Shown here piece by piece: positions 8,332 through 14,650 of a stretch of DNA of 21,718 bases (position 1 is the stretch's first letter; each line of letters starts with the position of its first letter). The translations under genes were made by a program, and so were the position numbers. Below the pieces are notes generated by a model. The model did not search any database. It saw only the letters and a program-made list of their open reading frames with translations, and was not told the origin of the DNA. This DNA is from Kiritimatiellia bacterium. GTDB taxonomy: Bacteria > Verrucomicrobiota > Kiritimatiellia > RFP12 > UBA1067. The stretch spans positions 1-21,718 of the forward strand of contig JAEDKA010000064.1 of assembly GCA_016296065.1 (NCBI GenBank). Direction: 5' to 3'.

Positions 8332-8368
8332 AACCTCGCCACGGCGGCAGCGGTGGCGAGGTTTTTTT
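8332..8368 (+). terminator. Rho-independent terminator after yebC
   Basis: AACCTCGCCAC (8332-8342) pairs perfectly with GTGGCGAGGTT (8353-8363) across a 10-nt loop and runs into seven T (8362-8368). Confidence 0.92.
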
Positions 8369-8404
8369 GTGCGCGCTTTCTTTTCGGAAAGTGCGGGGGG
8401 CGGG

Positions 8405-8433
8405 TTGACTGGAATCGCAAAAGAATATATAAT
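8405..8433 (+). promoter_or_regulatory. Near-consensus sigma70-type promoter of the pilB-pilT-pilB cluster
   Basis: TTGACT (8405-8410), exactly 17 bp, TATAAT (8428-8433). The predicted start is near 8440, about 5 nt before the ATG at 8445, with no Shine-Dalgarno sequence. A leaderless or nearly leaderless message is expected. Confidence 0.85.
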
Positions 8434-8444
8434 GTTCAGTACAA

Positions 8445-10112
8445 ATGACAAGTAACGACGAGTACGTGCTGCAGATTCTGGTCGAACGCGGCTTCCTCAG
8501 CCAGGAACAGGTTGAGGCGGCCTCTAAGTCTATGCGCGCTGAAAACGAGACGACGCTTGACGTTCTCGTTTCCGGCGGCACGATCGGAGAGGACGAGGTC
8601 CTCGGCACTGTGGCCGACCAGTTCGGCCTGAAATACTGCCATGTCAACGCCGATGCGATCAGCCAGGACGTGACGAAGGAGATCACGTCCGACATCGCCA
8701 AGAAGTACGGTGTCGTGCCGGTCGTCGCAGACGACGAGTCGATCACCGTCGCTTTGTCGGATCCTATGGGCTACGACGCAATCGACTCCCTGCGCTACGT
8801 CCTTCACGGGCGCGACGTGCAGGCTGTCATCGCGCCGCGCTCGGAGGTGCAGGCTGCCATGGCGAAGCTGTACGCCGCGGACGAGTCCGCAGACGTCCAG
8901 ACGCGCGGGGAGGACGACGGGAGCGCGGGCGACGATGCGGGCGACGATTCGGCCGTCATCAAGCTCGCCAACCTTATCATCACGACCGCGATCAAGATGA
9001 AGGCCTCCGATATCCACATCGAGCCTATGGAGAAGGAGTTCCGCGTCAGGTACCGCATCGACGGCGCGCTGAGGAAGATGGACTCGCCGCCGAAGCGTCT
9101 GCAGGGCGCGATCATCTCGCGCATCAAGATCATGTCGAAGATGAAGATCTCCGAGAAGCGCATCCCGCAGGACGGGCGCATCCAGATCACCGTCGGCGGC
9201 AAGGACCTCGACCTGCGCGTGTCTTCCGTGCCGACGAACCACGGCGAGTCGATCGTCATGCGAATCCTCGACAAGTCGAACCTCTCGCTCGGCCTGCCGC
9301 AGCTCGGCTTCCTAACCGACGACCAGGCGACGTTCGAGAGGCTCATCAAGCTTCCGGACGGCGTGGTGCTCGTGACGGGCCCGACGGGCTCGGGAAAGAC
9401 GACGACGCTCTACGCCTGCCTTGGGCAGATCAATACGCCCGACAAGAAGCTCATCACGGTCGAGGACCCTGTCGAATACCAGATGTCCGGTATCAACCAG
9501 GTGCAGGTGAACAAAGACGTCGGTCTCGACTTCTCCGCCGCGCTGCGCTCGATTCTGCGTCAGGCGCCGAACATCGTCATGATCGGCGAGATCCGCGACG
9601 CGGAGACTGCCGACATCGCGATGGAGGCCGCGCTTACGGGCCACCTCGTGTTCTCGACCCTGCACACGAACGACGCTCCTTCGGCCGTCACGCGACTTCT
9701 CGACATCGGCGTCAAGCCGTTCCTCGTCGCATCCGCCCTGCGGGCCGCGATGGCGCAGCGACTCGTGCGCGCGATCTGCGAGAAGTGCAAGGAGGCCTAC
9801 ACTCCGACGGAGCGCGAGCTCAAGATGCTCGGCACGCTGTCGAAGACGGTTCCCGAGCGCATGTATCACGGCGCGGGCTGCGACAAGTGCGGACGCTCCG
9901 GGTACAAGGGCAGAAAGGGCATCTTCGAGATATTCAAGGTCGACGACACGATCCAGCGACTCATCTTCGACCATGCTCCGGCCACGCTGCTCCGCCAGCG
10001 CGCCCGCGAGATGGGCATGCGCACCTTGCGCGAGGACGGGATGCTCAAGGTCGCGAGCGGCATGACGAGCCTTCAGGAGGTCCTGCGCGTCACGATGGGC
10101 GACGCGGACTGA
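8445..10112 (+). CDS. GspE/PilB-type secretion/pilus assembly ATPase
   Basis: A 555-residue cytoplasmic hexameric ATPase that powers pilus or pseudopilus extension. In order: an N-terminal GspE/MshEN-like domain (residues 1-145), an acidic linker near 150-165, the N2 domain with SDIHIEP and RIPQDGR, Walker A GPTGSGKTTTL (Gly312, Lys318), Asp box TVEDPVEYQ, Walker B NIVMIGEIRD, His box TGHLVFSTLHTND, and a zinc tetracysteine site (Cys445/448 and Cys479/482). Length is typical. The ATG at 8445 fits the alignment with the paralogue downstream; the next ATG would delete the conserved beginning. No ribosome binding site is visible. Family call firm. PilB, GspE or a dedicated surface-appendage ATPase cannot be separated without the rest of the machine. 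Confidence 0.92.
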   Translation: MTSNDEYVLQILVERGFLSQEQVEAASKSMRAENETTLDVLVSGGTIGEDEVLGTVADQFGLKYCHVNADAISQDVTKEITSDIAKKYGVVPVVADDESITVALSDPMGYDAIDSLRYVLHGRDVQAVIAPRSEVQAAMAKLYAADESADVQTRGEDDGSAGDDAGDDSAVIKLANLIITTAIKMKASDIHIEPMEKEFRVRYRIDGALRKMDSPPKRLQGAIISRIKIMSKMKISEKRIPQDGRIQITVGGKDLDLRVSSVPTNHGESIVMRILDKSNLSLGLPQLGFLTDDQATFERLIKLPDGVVLVTGPTGSGKTTTLYACLGQINTPDKKLITVEDPVEYQMSGINQVQVNKDVGLDFSAALRSILRQAPNIVMIGEIRDAETADIAMEAALTGHLVFSTLHTNDAPSAVTRLLDIGVKPFLVASALRAAMAQRLVRAICEKCKEAYTPTERELKMLGTLSKTVPERMYHGAGCDKCGRSGYKGRKGIFEIFKVDDTIQRLIFDHAPATLLRQRAREMGMRTLREDGMLKVASGMTSLQEVLRVTMGDAD

Positions 10113-10117
10113 TAGGG

Positions 10118-10149
10118 GTTGAAACGTTGAAAAGTTGAGGAGTTGAAAG
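10118..10149 (+). repeat. Four tandem 8-bp units, GTTGAAAC-like
   Basis: GTTGAAAC, GTTGAAAA, GTTGAGGA, GTTGAAAG follow each other without gaps between the first pilB-like gene and the pilT-like gene. Each unit contains TGA, so forward frames are closed repeatedly. The last unit merges into the AAAGGAG ribosome binding site of the pilT-like gene. Confidence 0.8.
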
Positions 10150-10156
10150 GAGTTTT

Positions 10157-11239
10157 ATGGACGTACACATGAGCGAGCTGCTTCAGGCGACAATCGACGA
10201 GGGAGGCTCCGACCTCCACATCCGCGCGTACATGCCGCCTGAGCTCCGCGTGCACGGCGAGCTCTGTCCGCTTTCGGAGGAGTCGCTCACGGAGGAGGAT
10301 GCGTACAACCTCGTTCGGGAGATATCGACCGACGAGCAGATGGAGGAGGTCGAGAAGAACGGCGGCGCGGACTTCGCGCTTGCGCATCCGGACGGAACGC
10401 GTTTCCGTGTCTCGATCTTCAAGGAGCGCAAGCGCTACGGCGCGGTTCTCCGCCAGATTCCATCGACGCTCCTTACGCTCGAGCAGATCGGCATTCCGCC
10501 CACCGTCAAGGAGCTCCTCTTCAAGCCGCGCGGGCTCATCCTCGTGACCGGCCCGACGGGCTCCGGCAAGTCGACGACGCTAGCCTCGATGCTGAACGTC
10601 ATCAACCACGAGCGCGGCGTACACATCATCACCATCGAGGACCCGATCGAATTCTACCACACGTCCGCGAAGTCGCTCATCACCCAGCGCGAGGTCGGAG
10701 ACGACGTCCCGAGCTTCGCCGAGGCGATCCGCCGCGCGCTGCGTCAGGACCCGGACGTGATCCTCGTCGGCGAAATGCGCGACCTCGAGACGATCGCGGC
10801 CGCGATCACCGCAGCCGAAACAGGCCACCTCGTCTTCGGGACCCTCCACACGACCGGCGCGGCGGAGACGATCGACCGTATCGTCGACGCGTTCCCGACA
10901 AACCAGCAGGAGCAGGTGAGAACCCAGCTCGCGGCCGGACTCCAGGCCGTCATCTCGCAGATACTCCTGCCGAAGCTTGACGAGAACGGAGAGGTGCACG
11001 GACGTGTCGCGGCGTTCGAGATCATGACGTCCACTGACGCCATCCGCTCGCGAATCCGCGACAACAAGACGAACATGATCAAGTCCGACCTCCAGACGGG
11101 CGCGAAGTTCGGCATGATGACGCTCGACACGTCGCTCACCAACCTGTACAAGGAGGGGCTCATCTCCTACGAGGAGCTCATCACCAAGTCGCAGGACCCG
11201 GACAGCGTCGTCGCCAAGCTCAAGGAGGAGATGGCGTAG
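10157..11239 (+). CDS. pilT: PilT-type twitching motility/retraction ATPase
   Basis: A 360-residue cytoplasmic ATPase that drives type IV pilus retraction. It shows GGSDLHIRAYMPPELRVHG at the start, Walker A GPTGSGKSTTL (Gly132, Lys138), Asp box TIEDPIEFYH, Walker B DVILVGEMRD, His box TGHLVFGTLHTTGAAETIDRIVD, and a C-terminal AIRSRIRDNKTNMIKSDLQTG corresponding to the PilT AIRNLIRE region. It lacks the zinc cysteines and N1 domain of PilB, as expected. Length is typical. AAAGGAG lies only 4 nt from the ATG, and a second in-frame ATG four codons later is possible. It sits between two pilB-like genes and overlaps neither; the next ATG is 2 nt after its stop. Confidence 0.93.
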   Translation: MDVHMSELLQATIDEGGSDLHIRAYMPPELRVHGELCPLSEESLTEEDAYNLVREISTDEQMEEVEKNGGADFALAHPDGTRFRVSIFKERKRYGAVLRQIPSTLLTLEQIGIPPTVKELLFKPRGLILVTGPTGSGKSTTLASMLNVINHERGVHIITIEDPIEFYHTSAKSLITQREVGDDVPSFAEAIRRALRQDPDVILVGEMRDLETIAAAITAAETGHLVFGTLHTTGAAETIDRIVDAFPTNQQEQVRTQLAAGLQAVISQILLPKLDENGEVHGRVAAFEIMTSTDAIRSRIRDNKTNMIKSDLQTGAKFGMMTLDTSLTNLYKEGLISYEELITKSQDPDSVVAKLKEEMA

Positions 11240-11241
11240 AA

Positions 11242-12933
11242 ATGAACGATCCTATTCTTCAGATACTCGTCCAGAACGGATACCTCGACGAGGTGTCCGC
11301 TCAGGAGATTGCCGACACCGCGAAGACCGAGGGCAAGTCCATACGGCAGGCGGTTCTCGACCAGGGGATACTCTCCGAGGACGACCTCCTCGGCGTAATC
11401 GCCGCGTACCAGGACACCGAGGCGATAGACCTCGGCGCGATGACCATCGACACCGATGTCACCGAGGCGATCCCCGCCTCCACGGCGCGCATGTACAACG
11501 TCTTCCCCGTTGCCGCGGACGAGAGTTCCGTCACGCTCGCGACTTTCGACATCATCGACCCCAGGATCTCCGACGAGCTGCTCTTCACGCTCTCGAAGGA
11601 AGTCCGGTTCGTGATGGCGCGCGAGAAGGACGTGATGGACCGCATCTCGCAGTACTACGGCGACTCGAACGAGTCGGTCGCGGACATGATCAAGTCCCTC
11701 GGCGAGGGAATGTCCGACGACGAGGGGCTCGCCACCGCGAATGTGAACGACATCGCGTCGATGGAGAACGCCGCGAACTCCTCGGCCATCATCCGCTTCG
11801 TAAACCTCATCCTCTACCAGGGTGTCGTCGACCATGCGTCCGACATCCACATCGAGCCGTTCGAGAAAGACTTCAAGATCCGCTACCGCGTTGACGGCGC
11901 TCTCTACGAGATGAAGGCGCCGGACGTCAAGATGGCGCCAGCGATCATCTCGCGCGTTAAGATTCTCTCGAACCTCAACATCGCCGAGCGCCGCATTCCG
12001 CAGGACGGACGCATCGCGCTCACTGTCGCGGGGCGTCCCGTCGACCTCCGCGTGAGCTGCCTCCCGACGGCGCACGGCGAGTCCGTCGTAATGCGAATCC
12101 TCGACCAGACGACGACGTCCCTCGACCTCGAGAACGTCGGCTTCGCCGAGGACATCTACGAGCAGATCACGATGGACATCGAAAAGCCGAACGGCATCTT
12201 CATCGTGACTGGACCTACCGGATCCGGAAAGACCACGACGCTCTACTCCGTTCTCCGCCGCATCAACACGATCGACACGAAGCTCCTCACGGCCGAGGAG
12301 CCGGTCGAATACAATGTTGACGGCATCGTCCAGGTTCCGATTGATGCGCACGCCGGCAACACGTTCGGAAAGGTGCTGCGCGCGTTCCTTCGTCAGGACC
12401 CCGACGTCATGATGATCGGCGAGATCCGCGACCTCGAGACGGCCGAAATTGCCGTGCAGGCCGCGCTTACCGGACACTTCGTCTTCTCGACCCTGCACAC
12501 GAACGACGCCGCAGGCGCCGTGATGCGTCTCGTCGACATGAATGTCGCCCCGTACCTCCTCGCGTCCACGCTTGAGGCCGTCCTCGGGCAGCGTCTCGTG
12601 AGAACGTGCTGCCGCGAGTGCCGCGAGGCGTACGAGCCGGACGACGAGACGCTGGAGCGCATCGAGATGACGCGCGACCAGATCGGCGGCAGGCCGTTCT
12701 ACTTCGGTCGTGGATGCAAGACATGCAACGGCACGGGCTACAAGGGACGAAAGGGCGTCTTCGAGTACCTCAGGATGTCGCCTCCGCTCCGCGAGCTCGT
12801 CAACAACAAGGCGCCGACGCTGATCATTCGCGAGAAGGCGCGCGAACTCGGCATGCGCACCATGCGCGAGGACGGCATCCGCTCGATCCTCGACGGCTAC
12901 ACGACTGTCGACGAAGTCCTGCGCTATACGTAA
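11242..12933 (+). CDS. Second GspE/PilB-type ATPase
   Basis: A 563-residue paralogue of the ATPase at 8445, with the same domain order: N-terminal domain (NDPILQILVQNGYL), SDIHIEP, RIPQDGR, Walker A GPTGSGKTTTL (Gly324, Lys330), Walker B VMMIGEIRD, His box TGHFVFSTLHTND, and zinc cysteines Cys457/460 and Cys492/495. The Asp box reads TAEEPVEY, so Glu353 stands where most family members, and its neighbour, have Asp. AAGGAGG lies about 13 nt before the ATG, inside the pilT-like gene, so translation may be coupled. Both ends match the paralogue, so the length is complete. It may act as an assembly ATPase for a second pilus, or in a pseudopilus system. Which is not determinable here. Confidence 0.92.
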   Translation: MNDPILQILVQNGYLDEVSAQEIADTAKTEGKSIRQAVLDQGILSEDDLLGVIAAYQDTEAIDLGAMTIDTDVTEAIPASTARMYNVFPVAADESSVTLATFDIIDPRISDELLFTLSKEVRFVMAREKDVMDRISQYYGDSNESVADMIKSLGEGMSDDEGLATANVNDIASMENAANSSAIIRFVNLILYQGVVDHASDIHIEPFEKDFKIRYRVDGALYEMKAPDVKMAPAIISRVKILSNLNIAERRIPQDGRIALTVAGRPVDLRVSCLPTAHGESVVMRILDQTTTSLDLENVGFAEDIYEQITMDIEKPNGIFIVTGPTGSGKTTTLYSVLRRINTIDTKLLTAEEPVEYNVDGIVQVPIDAHAGNTFGKVLRAFLRQDPDVMMIGEIRDLETAEIAVQAALTGHFVFSTLHTNDAAGAVMRLVDMNVAPYLLASTLEAVLGQRLVRTCCRECREAYEPDDETLERIEMTRDQIGGRPFYFGRGCKTCNGTGYKGRKGVFEYLRMSPPLRELVNNKAPTLIIREKARELGMRTMREDGIRSILDGYTTVDEVLRYT

Positions 12934-12996
12934 GTTGTTAGTCGCTAGTCGTTAGTGGTTAGTTGCTAGTCGCTAGTCGTTAGTTGTTAGTCGTTA
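12934..12996 (+). repeat. Nine tandem heptamers, consensus GTYGYTA
   Basis: Directly after the TAA stop, nine 7-bp units run without a gap: GTTGTTA, GTCGCTA, GTCGTTA, GTGGTTA, GTTGCTA, GTCGCTA, GTCGTTA, GTTGTTA, GTCGTTA. Variation is confined to positions 3 and 5. Junctions create TAG repeatedly, and because 7 is not divisible by 3 every forward frame is closed. Confidence 0.9.
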
Positions 12997-13009
12997 GCAA
13001 TGACTGGGG

Positions 13010-13042
13010 GAAGCGGCGTCTCGCCGCTTCTTTCTTTTTTTT
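13010..13042 (+). terminator. Rho-independent terminator of the pilB-pilT-pilB cluster
   Basis: GAAGCGGCG (13010-13018) pairs perfectly with CGCCGCTTC (13022-13030) across a 3-nt loop, followed by TTTC and a long T-run to 13042. Confidence 0.93.
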
Positions 13043-13083
13043 GTCCCATTTTCCGTCAATTTTTCAATCTATTGTGTTTGCTA

Positions 13084-13112
13084 TTGCACTCGCACACAAT
13101 ATTTGGTATCAT
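13084..13112 (+). promoter_or_regulatory. Promoter of the MFS transporter gene
   Basis: TTGCAC (13084-13089), exactly 17 bp, TATCAT (13107-13112) preceded by TGG. Predicted start is near 13119, about 2 nt before the ATG at 13121, with no ribosome binding site. A leaderless message is predicted. Confidence 0.75.
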
Positions 13113-13120
13113 ACGCATCC

Positions 13121-14404
13121 ATGAAAAGGTTTATCAGGGCTGTGTTGCCGGCGTTCCTGCTGGCTGTATCCGTAGGACAGATCTACGCATTCACCAATTT
13201 CTCATCGGAAATTGCCGAATACATTGGTGAAACGCAGAAGAACGTGCAGATTGCCTTCTCTTTGGGCATCTTTTTCCTCGGCATGGGCGCCGCTTTCTTC
13301 GGCAAGATCGTCGAGAAGAACATCCGCCTCTCCACGATAATCGGCACCACGCTGTTTCTTTCCGGACTCATAGTGACCGAGGTCGGAATCCATATGAAGT
13401 CGCTGATGACGATTTACCTCGGCTACGGCTTCCTCATCGGACTTGGCACAGGCGTCATCTATATCTCGCCCGTCAAGACGATGATGCTGTGGTTCCCGGA
13501 GCACAAGGCGATTGCGGCGGCGTTGCCGATCATCTCGTTCGGACTCGGCTCGACGCTTTCGACGATTCTCTTCAGCGGAATCCACTGGGGCACGCCCGGC
13601 GTCTCCGTCGCTTCTTTCTGGCTTAAGGGATTCATGGAATACGGCATCACTAACGTCTTTCACGCCTATGCGATTTTCTATGCTGTTCCCATGATCGCCG
13701 CGTGCTTCCTCCTCAAGAAGCCGAAGATCATCGTCCAGAGCTTCGGGCACGGCATCCCCGCTCTGGAGTTCAGCTACGCAAGTCTCCTGGGCATCCCGTT
13801 CGTCCGCCGCGGCGACAGATTCTTCTGGCAGGCGTGGTTCTTCATGTTCCTCAACATCTCCGCCGGACTCTGCCTCATTCCGCTCGCGAAGCAGATGATG
13901 AGCTCGCCCGACGTCTACGGAGACAACGCGAAGCTGATCACGTGGATCGTTGCGCTTTCGGGTCTTATGAACGGAGGCGGCAGGTTCCTCTTCGCCTGGT
14001 GGTCCGACCGCCTTGCAAAGCGCATCAACATCCTCCTCTTCATCCTGTCGATCTCCGCTGGCGTAATGACGCTCAGCTTCTGGCCGCCCGTCATCGGCAT
14101 TGCGCTCCTCGTCATCAACGCCTGCTACGGCGCGGGCTTCTCGGTGATTCCGGCGATTCTCGCGGACCACTACGGGATGACCAACATCTCGAAGATCCAC
14201 GGCGCGGTGCTTTCCGCCTGGGGCTTCGCGGGTCTTGCCGGAAACCAGATGGCGATGGCCGTCTCGAAGGCTTTCGGCGGGTATGGCGAGGGCGGACACG
14301 GCTATGCGGCGGTCGTAGCGATGCTCGTGATCGTCTATTCGCTCAACTTCGTGAACGCCTGGACACTCCGTGGCCTCGCGCTCAAAAAGCCCACCGAGCG
14401 CTGA
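13121..14404 (+). CDS. OFA-type MFS transporter (oxalate/formate antiporter family)
   Basis: A 427-residue inner-membrane transporter of the major facilitator superfamily with about 12 membrane helices. The N-terminus AVLPAFLLAVSVGQIYAFTNFSSEI and the segment GYGFLIGLGTGVIYISPVKTMMLWFPEHKAIAAAL are characteristic of the OFA (OxlT-like) family, as is GGGRFLFAWWSDRLAKR. Members exchange organic anions such as oxalate and formate; the substrate here is unknown. The frame extends 6 codons upstream to a TTG, but that TTG and the following codons overlap the -10 box, so the ATG at 13121 is the better start. Monocistronic: its own promoter, and a probable terminator after the palindrome array. Confidence 0.87.
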   Translation: MKRFIRAVLPAFLLAVSVGQIYAFTNFSSEIAEYIGETQKNVQIAFSLGIFFLGMGAAFFGKIVEKNIRLSTIIGTTLFLSGLIVTEVGIHMKSLMTIYLGYGFLIGLGTGVIYISPVKTMMLWFPEHKAIAAALPIISFGLGSTLSTILFSGIHWGTPGVSVASFWLKGFMEYGITNVFHAYAIFYAVPMIAACFLLKKPKIIVQSFGHGIPALEFSYASLLGIPFVRRGDRFFWQAWFFMFLNISAGLCLIPLAKQMMSSPDVYGDNAKLITWIVALSGLMNGGGRFLFAWWSDRLAKRINILLFILSISAGVMTLSFWPPVIGIALLVINACYGAGFSVIPAILADHYGMTNISKIHGAVLSAWGFAGLAGNQMAMAVSKAFGGYGEGGHGYAAVVAMLVIVYSLNFVNAWTLRGLALKKPTER

Positions 14405-14416
14405 TTCCAAAATTCC

Positions 14417-14520
14417 ACCTCGCGAGGTTCCGTGCGGGTACCTCCCGAGGTAGATGACATGTACCTCGCGAGGTAGCCGCCGTGCACCTCGCGAGGTTCG
14501 CTTTATGTACCAAGCGAGGA
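14417..14520 (+). repeat. Array of five 12-bp palindromes at exact 23-bp period
   Basis: ACCTCGCGAGGT or a close variant begins at 14417, 14440 (ACCTCCCGAGGT), 14463, 14486 and 14509 (decayed, ACCAAGCGAGGA). Starts are 23 bp apart every time, with different 11-bp spacers. The first, third and fourth copies are perfect palindromes. The array lies 13 bp after the MFS stop, ahead of a probable terminator, so it should be in the transporter's 3' untranslated region. Confidence 0.9.
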
Positions 14521-14525
14521 GATTT

Positions 14526-14576
14526 TGCCCATAAGCGCTCATGGTTTCCTGCGTGCGCAAAAGGGCACATTTTTTT
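14526..14576 (+). terminator. Probable terminator after the palindrome array
   Basis: Nested stems TGCCC (14526-14530) with GGGCA (14563-14567) and GCGC (14535-14538) with GCGC (14555-14558), separated by a symmetric four-base internal loop, are followed by seven T (14570-14576). The stem is weaker than the other terminators in the window. Confidence 0.45.
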
Positions 14577-14609
14577 AACAAATTCAGATATCTGGTTTGC
14601 AGATAAAAA

Positions 14610-14640
14610 TGATATAATATCAGCATAAACGACCGGAGGA
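14610..14640 (+). promoter_or_regulatory. Extended -10 promoter and leader of the surface-protein gene
   Basis: TGATATAAT (14610-14618) is an extended -10 element; no clear -35 is seen. Predicted start is near 14625. The leader carries CGGAGGA (14634-14640), 10 nt before the ATG, a good ribosome binding site. Confidence 0.65.
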
Positions 14641-14650
14641 CTAAAAGCCT

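Noticed and set aside
13103..13120. TTG start for the MFS transporter
   Set aside because: The codon and the next ones coincide with the -10 box TATCAT. The ATG at 13121 begins a normal first helix.
14417..14520. CRISPR array
   Set aside because: The repeat is 12 bp and fully palindromic, spacers are only 11 bp, and no cas genes are present.
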